From Portulaca oleracea (Eukaryota > Streptophyta > Magnoliopsida > Caryophyllales > Portulacaceae), in NCBI GenBank assembly GCA_029582165.1, contig CM055868.1, forward strand, positions 7,639,501-7,703,500: a stretch of 64,000 bases of DNA. The letters are read 5' to 3'. The notes under the pieces are model-generated. The model saw only the letters and a program-made list of their open reading frames with translations, had not been told where the DNA came from and made no database searches. This document shows, piece after piece, positions 10,062 to 20,622 of the stretch (positions within the stretch are counted from its first letter, which is position 1; every line of letters starts with the position of its first letter). Both the position numbers and the translations under genes were made by a program.

Positions 10062-12036
10062 CCCCCCCACACTTAAACTTTTGCTCGTCCCGAGCAAAAC
10101 AAAACAAAACAAATAAGAAAACTCCTCTGTCGTGGGAGGAAACGAGTGCATTTAGCGTATGCACCAAGCCCTTTGAACCCCCCGGCAGCCCGGGTTGACG
10201 AGATGGACTCGTGAGGGTTTATAGCGGCTATGCCCACAAAAGCCAAAGAAAAAGGAGAGAGGCAAAGTGAAAACGAAACCGAAGAAAACAAAAGGAAAGA
10301 AAAACAAAGGCTTTGATTCAGAAGACCTCGCAACCTAAACTAAGAAAATGTTATTAAGCCTCCAAAAACAACCGTTAGGAGCATGTCACAAACACCAATC
10401 TCATATAAAGGTCAATCTTGAAGGTTTTTAACTCCCTACACTTTATGCCAAGCAAAACCCCACGAGCAAATGAAAAAATGGGTTCTAACCGGAACCAAAA
10501 GACTCTAAAGATTCGTGTCCGAACTCAAAAACAACGAAACAACCAAGAGAAGCGTTGCCCTCCCTCGCATTTGGTCGCCCTTGGCTTGGTGAGGGCCGTA
10601 GGTGATGCAAGGGGAGGCCCCACTCTTTTTAGAAGTAAAACTTTTTCTTTTCTTTCTTTTTGAGTTGGATTTACCAACGAAATTTGCTTTTCTTTTTCTC
10701 TTTTTTTTTCTTTTTCTTTTTAAAAGTCGGTATTAGCCTTACTTTCGGGAATTGGACGGCCCATATAAGGGGTATACCCTCCCAACACGGTCTTTTCCAT
10801 TCGCCTCTCCGTCGCAAAGCGATATAGGAGGAGGGTTAAGGGGTATCCATGCCGTACCACGAATACCGGGCCCGTGTAGGTTGGCTAAGTGTAGGTGGTT
10901 AGTGTCTTTCAGCGACACGCTCCACTTATTCAGGTTATTGTATCTTATGAAAGCTTTTTTTTTCTTTTTGCACTTTTTGCTTTTGCTAAACGAGAAACAA
11001 AACAAACCCGGACACAAGCCCCTAGAACCTCCCGGTTCCAAACAAAACGAGAAAGGAACGGGGGTCTCACTAGACACTTAGTGAAGGGAGTCTAATTAAG
11101 GGTAAGTGTTGACTAGAACCCGAGATAAGGTCGAAAATGCTCCAACCGGTTACTTTTAAAGAAGCTTAAGAACGGCTTCTCAACTTCGATAACGAGATCC
11201 AAGAAACAAAGCAAAACAAAAACAAAACGAAAAGAAAAACTTGAAAAGGTTTTCACTCCCTTTTTTCTCCTTTTTCACACGAAAATTTTTCAAATTTTTA
11301 AGCAAAAACTAAGAAAACAAAAACCAACAATCTAGGTGATCTACCCTTACAATAGAATATCCCCCCCCCCCCACACACACACACTTAAAATGCCACAATA
11401 TCCTCATTGTGGGAAGGTGTCACATGAAAAGGGTAGAGAACCTATAAAAACAAACAACAACAAACATCTAGCAAGTAAAAGTGGTGGCGACCCGAGCCCA
11501 CACGGCTCCAACGGCAAAATATTCCCAACACAAACACTCAAAGGGGCTCGCCACCCAAAAGAAAATTGAAGCATGCGAAAGGATCATAGGATATTCAACT
11601 CAAAAAGAGAAGAGCGGAGAGATATTACCCCGAGTTCTTCAAAACAAATGATTACTCAATCCGCGATCCGTGATAGCCAAGCAAAGGGTTAGGATTTTCA
11701 AGTAAAAACAATCAAAGCTCATAAGATCCGCATGCAAGATTTGAAACATGAAAAAGAAACTGACTAAGAAAAGAAAATAACTCAAAAAAAAGAAAGAAAA
11801 AAAAAGTATGGGTTGCCTCCCATAAAGCACTTGTTTGAGGTCCCGAGCTTGACCTAATTACACTTACTTGATTCTTGAGAGGAGCGGGGTGTATGAGAGA
11901 AGGGTGACAAGCTTTCTCCACCATTTCCTCCTTCTTCTCTTTCCACATTTCGCCATCATCTTCATGGATGGTTTAGTCAATCGCAAAGAATGTAGAGGTA
12001 ACCCTTTTCTCGGTCTCTTCCGCCCACTCTTCTTCT
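10062..12036 (-). other. Non-coding 3' part of gypsy element 1, with PPT
   Basis: CCCCCCCACACTTAAACTTT directly after LTR A is a polypurine tract on the minus strand. The remaining 2 kb has no polymerase, integrase or envelope-like frame. At 11811-11855 lies a GGTTGCCTCCCATAAAGCAC motif. In tRNA-Asp-primed (Athila/Tat) plant elements I know this motif from the region just behind pol. Here it sits less than 200 bp behind the protease frame. Poly-purine and AC runs (for example 11355-11385) fill much of the rest. Confidence 0.7.
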
Positions 12037-15008
12037 TTATTTCCCATTGTTTCTCAACTTTGTGTATGTAAATGAGATGCCTCTTAAAAAACTTGGTAGA
12101 CCGATGGAATTGGAGGTTAACTTTACCTTGATGTTAGGTGGTTTGACGGGTCTTGGGCTTTTGAAAATTTCCCCTTTGACTTCCACGTTCTCAATATGGG
12201 TTTCCCCCCAATCTTCTGGTTCTACTTCAAGGAAATTCTCCTCTCTTAACTGCTCATGATCATTATTCTCAAAAAACTTGCCCTTCTCCCCAACCCCATA
12301 AATAAACTCTGACATTGCTTGAGGAAAAGAAAATGTCGAAAATATCACACCTTCATCAATCGCCTCTCGAACTTCCATGTGCTCAAAGAAGGGATCTTCC
12401 AAAGGAATCTCAAATTCAAAGCTCTCAAAAAGAAACTCCATAGTCAAATTCTCCTCAATCCCTTCAAGAAGTCCTCCATAACTAGGCGTGTTATCAAGGA
12501 TCCTTCTAAATTGCTCTTCCTCACTCTTGTCTTCTTCGAATTCGAAAGTTTCAAGCCAAGCCGGGTCATTGTCTCCAAGGTCGAATTGAAATTTTTCGAG
12601 GCCACAAGAGAAGGTTGACTCTTCCAAGGAATCATTGACCATGTCATCGACGATATCGACCCTAAAACAAGAATCCATGAAAGAGGGGGCAGCCATGGCC
12701 TGTTTTAGATTGAAATCAATTTGTTCATCACCAATGTGTAAGGAGAGCTTTCCGTTCTTAACATCTATCATTGCTCCCGCCGTAGCCAAGAAAGGCCGAC
12801 CCAAAATGATTGGTATTTGTGCATATTTGGCCATATCCAAAACGATGAAGTCACACGGAATAAAGAATTTTCCCACTTTCACGGGGACATCTTCAAGAAC
12901 TCCCACCGGATGCTGAATAGACCGATCGGCCATTTGAAGAGATATTTTTGTGGGAACGAGATCGTGAAGCTTCAGTCTCTTGCAAATAGAGTGCGGCATC
13001 ACGCTCACACTAGCGCCGAGATCGCATAATGCCTTGCTAATAGACATATCTCCAATTGAGCATTGAATAGAGAAACTCCCGGGGTCCGTTAGTTTTGGAA
13101 GATGTTTGTTGGCGATTACCGCACTGCATTCATGCGTCAGGGATATCACGGCATTCTCTCCAATCTTCCTCTTGTTTGTGAGGAGTTCCTTGAGAAACTT
13201 GCTATAGGAAGGTATGTTTATGATTGCTTCCAAGAATGGGATGTTGATATGGAGGGTTTTGAGAATCTCCATGAACTTAGCAAACTTCGCATTCTGATTC
13301 ACTTTGGCGAAGCATTGGGGAAAAGGAAGGGGCGGAGTATATGGCTTGGCTTGTTGAATGACCGGCTCCACTTCCTTCTCAACCGCTTTCTCTTTCTTTT
13401 TCAGCTCATCACTCTTGACCACTTCCTCCACCTTCTCATCTTTCTCCTCAACAATAATTCCCTCCTCCTCAATGGTTAAGTCTTCTACCTCAACTTCTCC
13501 CCTAACTCCTTGATCAACTCTAATTTTCGGGCCCTCAAGCTCCTTGTCGCTCCTCAAAGTGATGGCATTGATGTGCCCTTTAGGATTTTGTTGGGGTTGG
13601 CTAGGTAGACCCTTGGAAGAAGAAGAAGAAGATTGAGATTGGAAGTTGGAGACTTGTTGGGCAAGTTGAGCGAATTGAATCTCAAGCAACCTTTGGCTAG
13701 CCTGAATAACATCGTTTTGTTTCAACTGGGCGGCGTTGAATATCTCTTGATTCTTAAGATGCCTTTGCATGAAGTCTATATCTTGGCTCATTTGTGGAGG
13801 GGGTTGTTGTCGGTAGGATTGAGGGGCTTAATGGTAGGCTTGATTTTGGCATTGAGGGGCTTGTTGATGGGGGCGGTTTTGGTTTTGATGTGGATGGTTT
13901 TGGGCTTGGTTAGGGTAGGAAAAACCCGGAGGGACATAAGATGGGTTTCCTTGAGGGCGGACGGGATCATTGTTGAGGTAGGAGAGGTTTTGTCGATATA
14001 GAGCATTCACTTGCTCATTGGATACCGACTCCATTTGGCACTCGAAATTTGCATGTCCTCCCCCACATACCTCACAACGCAACACCGAGGTGGACAAAGG
14101 TGAAGGGATGGAAGATTGAACCTCCATAATCGGCTTGAGTTGTTGGGTCGTCTTCATCTCGGCCATGTCCCGAGAGAGTTGTTGCATTGTCTTTTGAATG
14201 TCCTTGATGAGATACCCCAAGTTCTCGCTATCACCACAACTTGTCACTTCCCTTGATTCCTTCCCCAGTTGCAAGCATTCTCCGCCATTTGAGCTAAAAG
14301 AGCATCGGCTTGCTCGGGAGTCTTACTTAGAAAAAGGCCGCCCGAGGCGTTATAGATCGATTGCTTCGTATTCATCGAGAGACCCTCGAAGAAAGTATGT
14401 AGAATAAGAGCGGCCGGAAGGTTGTGGTGCGAGCATGCCTGTTGAAGCCCTTTGTATCTCTCCCAAGCTTCGAACAAAGACTCGCCCGGTTGTTGTCGAA
14501 AGGTCATGATCTCCGTTCGTAGGCGAGCGGTCTCCATCGGCGGGAAAAACCTCCTCAAAAAGGCTTGACTTAGGGCGTCCCAAGTCCGAAAAGTGTTCGG
14601 GTTACAATTATCAAGCCACCCTCGAGCCTTCCCGGCAAGAGAAAACCGGAAGAACTTAAGGTGGATGTATTCTTCAGAAACTCCTTGCATTATGATCATA
14701 CCGCATCTCTCCAAGAAGTTGGAAATATGGTTGATGGGGTTTTCCAAGTCAAGACCATGGAACTTAGATTGCTCAATGAGATGAAGGAAATTCGGCTTGA
14801 CCTCGAAGGAGATCCCTCGGGAAAAACAATATAAAGCCTCCCGCATCTGGCCGGCGTGACGCGAATGACGCGAGGGTACGAGGTTCGCCATAAATTTCCG
14901 CCGTCGTTCGAGAAGACGCCGACGGGCGTTTGCGGCGTTATTGTGTCGTGCAGTCGCTTCCATTTCAGGATCAAAAGGTAAAAGAGGTATTAGGTCTCTC
15001 CTGCGCAT
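12037..15008 (-). pseudogene. Gag and aspartic protease of gypsy element 1 (no pol)
   Basis: Starts at the ATG 15008-15006 (MRRRDLIPLLPFDPEMEA). The gag core, with NFLERCG, GWLDNCN and FRQQPGESLFEAWERYKGL, lies at about 14800-14300. A CxxCxxxHxxxxC-like knuckle (CEVCGGGHANFEC) lies at about 14080-14040. The retropepsin has the active-site motif CDLGASVSVMP, with its Asp at 13021-13023, and ILGRPFLATAGA. An acidic tail reaches the stop at 12037. A change of frame near 14260 and an in-frame stop at 13828-13830 break it. Reverse transcriptase, RNase H and integrase are absent, so the element is non-autonomous and depended on enzymes supplied by a relative. Confidence 0.85.
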
Positions 15009-15126
15009 GCACTAAACAAACAAACAACGTAAAAAGCCCTAGGGACTCTAGACTCGACTCAGCAAGGTAAAAACCTCCTAAACTAAACTAAACGTAGTGA
15101 AAGTTAAGACTAGAAGGGGCGCTTGC

Positions 15127-15144
15127 TCCCCGGCAACGTCGCCA
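15127..15144 (-). promoter_or_regulatory. Primer-binding site of element 1, one mismatch to tRNA-Asp
   Basis: Same position and sequence as at 8324-8341, except for T instead of G at 15139. Confidence 0.8.
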
Positions 15145-16198
15145 TTTTGTTCACTCGCAATATAGTGCGGGTTGTTGTATCGTATCCACAGGGAGCAAGG
15201 TCTTTTTGTCAAAACTTTCACTAGTAAAGCTTAGTTTAAGGTAACCAAAAAAAATTATGAGGGGGAACAAGAACAAGGATCGATAATCAATCAAAAACAG
15301 ATAAAAGGAGGATTCAAGGGTCGGTTTTCACAACCTAATGATTTCCCTCAACAAAGCAATCTCGGACAAAACACTAAACCAAGCTAGAAGATAGGATATT
15401 GCAAGAACAAGGCCACTTCGGGGCCTCTCTAGAGGAATACCCGAATTTAACCCTCGAGGTTTGTCCAATAATTTCTTATGGACGCACCTAAAGAGTTTGA
15501 AATGCAATTCTCCTTATCCGAACCCTTCCACTTTTCTCATGTGGAATAGTTCAAATACTCATTCGAATACCCTAGGGACTATGTTTGGATAGATTTAGTG
15601 GGTTTTCACCACACTAAACCCCATAATCAAAAGAGTCATCGAATGAGAACTTCATAAACAAGGCCTAATGTTCTATCTAGAACTAACTCTAAACAAGGGG
15701 ACCCATTAGGGGCTAAACCTCCCCCCAAACCCAAGGGAACTAGCCACTAATCATGATAAAAGCTAGGCTAACCACATCCAAACCAACCCTAAACATGATT
15801 TCTAACAACCAACAACCAAGAACAAGCAAAACAAGGAAAATAACAAGCAAAGCAATTAAAGAGCAATGAAAGCAATTAGCAAAGTAACTAATGAAAGAGT
15901 TAAGGGGAGAGAATACTTATCAAAATGGTGTAGATGAACAAGAGAAGGCAATTAAAGATGATCCAACAATTTCTCAATTGTTTGAATACCCAAATCTTCA
16001 ATAATAAACACAAATCTTCAAAACCCTGACTAATCTCTCACTAATCTCTCTCTAAAACTCCTAATTACAAAGCTAAAAATTGTCTAAGTCTATCCCGAGA
16101 TGCCCCCTAAGAAATCGTCAACTAGGAGTATAAATACAAGGCAAAACCGTTGGCCAAAACGCAGCACTTCAAGCCGAAAACACGCATAGGACATAGGG

Positions 16199-16520
16199 AG
16201 ACCGTGGCCACGGTCAAGGAGACCGTGGTCACGGTCTTGTTCTGTCCAGCGAAAAAGGTCGGGAGATTTCGAGCTTTGAGAGACCGTAGGTACGGTCTCC
16301 TTCGGGACATGGAGGTCGCGGGCGTTACCTACTTGAGCTGACAATCCATGGCTGACTTGAGCACAGGTCGCGGGTGCTACCTATATGGTAGCGAGCGCTA
16401 CCCTTCAGTGTAGCGTGTGCTACGCTCAGGGTAGCGGGCGCTACCCTGCGAAAACTCTCGGGCGATTCTGGGCTCTGGGCGTAGCGGGTGCTACACCATT
16501 CGTGGTGGGGGCTACGCTTC
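16199..16520. repeat. Array of GC-rich self-complementary words in LTR B
   Basis: Same words and order as in LTR A (GACCGTGGCCACGGTC, GACCGTGGTCACGGTC, GGTAGCGGGCGCTACC), starting about 62 bp from the TATA-like box, with a few point differences from LTR A. Confidence 0.8.
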
Positions 16521-16552
16521 GGCTTCCCTTCCCTTTGTTCTTCCTTCTTTCC

Positions 16553-17817
16553 TGGAGCGTGGCGCGATGGGAGAGATTGAAGACTTAGCTTGAGTTGTTG
16601 TTGTAGAAGAGATGAGAGAAATCCATAAGCAATAGAATAAGGGGAGAAAGATGAACATCTCAATCACCCTTGCTTGAACTTCTCAACAATAGCCTTGAAC
16701 TTGAATAATAACAAGAATAATAACCAAAATCAACCAATTTCAATAACCTTGAACACCAAAGGGATTGGATATGACCTTGGATAAAGGAGATTCCACCACC
16801 AAAGCCTAACACCCCACCATGACCATCATAAAGGAAGAAACCACCAAATGATCAATAAAGGAATGACTAGAAACACCACCATTAATCAATGGATAAAGTA
16901 ATCTAGATTTTGAGAGAAAACTTAGGGAAACCCTAACCAATGCATAAGCATGTTCATAATCATCAAAATCTACCTGGAAAAAAGTCCTAACAAACTATTT
17001 ATACTAAACCAGAAATTAAGTTAAAATAGAGTAAAAATAACGAAACTTCGCGTTCTTCCAGAAGGTTGGCTCGGGCGAGCCAGGTAGTGGCTCAGCGAGC
17101 GAGCCCACCGAGGTTGACCACGACGCGACACATCCGCAGCGCCAGACAAATCTGGCAGGAGCTTGGCTCGGGCGAGCCAGGGAGCGGCTCGGGCGAGCAG
17201 GCCCACTGAGAGGTTGACCATGTGCGCGGCAAAGTCTAGCAGAATGGTGGCTCGGGGGAGCCACTGGGTGGCTCGGGCGAGCCATGCTTCTGGGCAATTT
17301 TTCCCTGCCGACTTCCAACGAGCATAACTTCTTCATCCGAACTTCGTTTTAGGCCCGTAAGATATCGTTGGAAAGCTCTCAGTGTGTACTATAAGCTCCC
17401 AAAATTTGAGACCTATCAGAGTTATATTGAAGGAGTTATGGCCCAAAGCGTGAAGGCGCGCGCATTTCTAACCTTTGATCGCCTTCTCCTCTGCAAGTTA
17501 TTAACTTGGTTACTTCCGAGACTTTATACCACCACGCCCTTCATTTCCGGGATGACCCAATCCAGTCCCGAGGCCTCCGAGGTCATTAACAAGTCCCGAG
17601 CCTCTCCTTACTCCAACAAGGATGGCTCGCCCGAGGCCACGATAGTGTGATGCTCACCACCCCGCCTTTTGTAAAGGTGTAACGATTCCTGAAAACGAGT
17701 GGGTGAGCGGTTTTAGTCCGGTGATGATGGGTCGGGATTTCATCGATCTTATCTTGAACCGCAATCCCGGCTAGGAAAGCTTGGCACCGAACCCGACACT
17801 GAACCCGATACGGTTCA
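16553..17817 (-). mobile_element. Solo LTR (LTR E) nested in LTR B, 1265 bp
   Basis: Begins TGGAGCGTGG, ends CGGTTCA (TG...CA), and is flanked by CTTTCC at 16547-16552 and 17818-17823. LTR A is uninterrupted at the same site. No internal region is present, so this is a solo LTR left by LTR-LTR recombination. It has the same plan as its host LTR: a TATA-like ACTATTTATACT at 16994-17005 and a palindromic array from 17068. Orientation is taken from that plan. Confidence 0.75.
17068..17292. repeat. Array of GGCTCGGGCGAGCC words in solo LTR E
   Basis: Exact or near copies of the 14-base palindrome GGCTCGGGCGAGCC at 17068, 17164 and 17270, with degraded copies (GGCTCAGCGAGCGAGCC, GGCTCGGGGGAGCC) between. 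It starts about 62 bp from the TATA-like box. Confidence 0.8.
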
Positions 17818-18115
17818 CTTTCCGAAGCATGTAACACTCGATCCGAAGGTTGTAGCATGCGTTCCTTCACTAATTAGCACCAAAGGTCAGGAGTGTGGTC
17901 CCGAGTCGACTCCGCCTTGGTTTCCGGTCCGGCTCTGCTCGGGAAATCACGAAGAATGCTATTAAAAAAAGGCCTGTTTTGCTACGTTTTCGGTGAAAAC
18001 TCCAGAATCTTCACAAATAACCAAAAACACATTAAAAGCTATGAAATTAAACCACGAAACGAGTTAAAAGCCTAAGGATTTAGGCGGTATTTAGACACAA
18101 AATTGGGTCTAAACA

Positions 18116-20484
18116 TTGGTCAAGATATCGACCTGGTAACATGACTCTTCAATCGACGGTGCGGCAATAGAAGTTTGGAGGTTGAACTCTATCTTTTCAT
18201 CTCCGATGTGGAGTGAAAGCTTGCCATTTTTCATGTCGATCATGGCTCCGGCAGTTGCTAGGAAGGGCCGCCCCAAAATAATTGGTATTTGTGCATCTTC
18301 GGCCATATCCAGTACAATGAAATCACATGGAATATAGAATTTTCCTACTTGCACCGGGACATCTTCAAGTACTCCTACTGGGCGCCGAATAGATCGGTCG
18401 GCCATTTGAAGAGAGATTGTGGTGGGCACAAGGTCGTGACATTTCAATCTCTTGCAAATCGAGTGTGGCATCACACTCACGCTAGCACCGAGGTCACAAA
18501 GGGCCTTGCTAATCATCACATCCCCTATGGAGCACGGGATGGAGAAACTTCCGGGGTCCGAAAGTTTAGGAGGCTGTTTGTTGTCGATGATTGCACTGCA
18601 TTCTTGAGTTAACGAGACCACTGCATTCTCTCCAATCCTTCTCTTGTTGGTGAGGAGCTCCTTGAGGAATTTAGTGTAAGATGGCATGTTTGTGATTGCC
18701 TCAAGGAACGGTATGTTGATGTGGAGAGTCTTGAGGATCTCCATGAACTTAGCAAACTTCGCATCTTCCTTCACTCTTGCGAAGCGTTGGGGAAAAGGAA
18801 GGGGTGGAGAGTAAGGTTTTGCTTGTTGAGTGATCGGCTTCCCTCCCTTCTCAACTGCCTTTTCTTTCTCTTTCGGCTCATCTTCTTTGACCACTTCTTG
18901 CATCTTGTCATCCTTCTCCCCAATCACGACTCCCTCCTCCTCAGCTGTTGTATCTCCAACTACAACTTCTTTTTCATACCTTTGATCGACTCCAACTTTT
19001 GGGTCCTTAACTTCTTTGCCGCTCCTCAAAGTGATGGCATTTATATGCCCCTTTGGGTTTTGTTGGGGTTGACTGGGCAAACCTTTGGAGGAAGATTGAG
19101 ACTGAAAGTTGGACACTTGTTGGGCTAGCTGAGCCAATTGGGTCTCCATCATCCTTTGGCTAGCTTGAATAGCCTCGTTTTGTTTCAGCTGCGCGGCATT
19201 GAACATCTCTTGATTCTTGAGATGCCTTTGCATGAAGTCCATATCTTGGTTTATTTGTGGATGGGGTTGTTGGTAGGATTGGGGGGCTTGGTTGTATGCT
19301 TGGTTTTGGTATTGATGACTTTGTTGATGGGGGCGACTTTGGTTTTGATGTGATGCTTTTGGCCTTGGTTGGGATAAGAGAAACCTGGAGGGACATAGGA
19401 TGGGTTTCCTTGAGGGTGGACAGGATCATTGTTGCGGTATGAGAGGTTGTTTCTATAAAGAGCATTCGCTTGCTCATTAGATACCAACTCCGCTTGACAC
19501 TCAAAATTTGAATGACCTCCACCGCATATCTCACAACGTAGCCCTGAATTGGATGAGGATGAAGGAATGGAAGGTTGAACCTCCATGACCGACTTGAGTT
19601 GTCGGGTCATCTTCATCTCAGCCATATCTTGAGAGAGTTGTTGCATCGTCTTTTGCATGTCCTTGATGAGATAACTCAAGTTCTCACCTTCACCACAACT
19701 TGTTACCTCCTTTGAATTCCTTCCCCAGTTGCATGCATTCTCTGCCATTTGGGCCAACAGAGAATCTGCTTAATCGGGGGTCTTACTTGGGAAAAGACCT
19801 CCCGAAGCATTATCGACCGATTGCTTTGTGGCCATAGTGAGGCCCTCGTAGAAGGTATGCAAGATGAGTTCTGCTGGGAGGTTGTGATGTGGGCATGCCC
19901 GTTGGAATCCCTTGTATCGCTCCCATGCCTCAAAAAGAGATTCTCCCGGTAGTTGTCTGAAGTTCACAATTTCCGTTCGTAGGCGAGCTGTCTCCATGGG
20001 TGGGAAGAACCTTCTCAAAAATCCTTGGCTTAGTGCGTCCCAAGTCCGAAAGGTGTTCAGATTACAGTTGTCAAGCCAACCCCGAGCCTTCCTAGCGAGA
20101 GAGAACGGGAAGAACTTAAGGTAGGTGTATTCCTCAGGAACTCCGTGCATCCGAATCATTCCACACCTCTCAAGGAAGTTTGAGATGTGGTTGATGGGGT
20201 TCTCCGAGCTAAGTCCATGGAACTTGGATTGCTCAATTAGATGTAGAAAGTTGACGACTTGAAGACGTTCCCTCGGAGGTCGTAAAACAATGGGAACCTC
20301 CGTGCCGTCGGAGAGGTGATGCAAAGGAAAGGAGGGTACGGGGTCCTGGCGGTGGTTGTGCCATTGCCTCTTGTTGTTGTCGTTCGAGCAGCCGCCTGCG
20401 GGCGTTTGCGGCGTTGTTGTGACGCGCAGTTGCTTCAATTTCTGGATCGAATGGTACGAGTGGTATTTGATCCCTCCTGCGCAT
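18116..20484 (-). pseudogene. Gag and aspartic protease of gypsy element 2, 3' truncated
   Basis: A diverged relative of the element 1 gag-protease. It has an N-terminal MRRRDQIPLVPFDPEIEA from 20484, a gag core at about 20250-19800 (NFLERCG, GWLDNCN, ESLFEAWERYKGF), a CEICGGGHSNFEC knuckle at about 19545-19507, and a retropepsin with CDLGASVSVMP (Asp at 18493-18495). It is broken by a frame change within about 20380-20250, an in-frame stop at 19770-19772 and a frame change near 19360. The protease is cut by LTR B at 18115, and the last residue and stop codon come from LTR sequence. Everything that followed in element 2 is missing. Confidence 0.85.
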
Positions 20485-20601
20485 GTACTAACCAAGAAAA
20501 CGACGTAAGTAGCCCTAGGGACTCTAGACTCAACTTCAGCAAGGTAAATGTCACTTAAACTAAACGTCGTAGGGGAAATTAAAATTAAAAGGGGCGCTTG
20601 C

Positions 20602-20619
20602 TCCCCAGCAACGGCGCCA
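20602..20619 (-). promoter_or_regulatory. Primer-binding site of element 2, one mismatch to tRNA-Asp
   Basis: TCCCCAGCAACGGCGCCA on the plus strand; A for G at 20607. It lies next to the presumed end of LTR C. Confidence 0.75.
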
Positions 20620-20622
20620 TTT

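Larger units (their letters stand above)
15148..18115 (-). mobile_element. Gypsy LTR B (5' LTR of element 1), split by a solo LTR
   Basis: 15148-16552 and 17818-18115 together match LTR A from end to end; the gap holds the solo LTR 16553-17817. The TATA-like AGTATAAATAC lies at about 16127-16137. The right end TCTAAACA abuts protease sequence of element 2 directly, with no PPT between. The minus-strand TGTTTAG of this LTR supplies the stop codon of the element 2 protease frame. Element 1 therefore inserted into element 2. Confidence 0.85.

Noticed and set aside
12047..13479. Plus-strand frames opposite gypsy gag-protease
   Set aside because: Antisense shadows of a strongly conserved minus-strand coding region.
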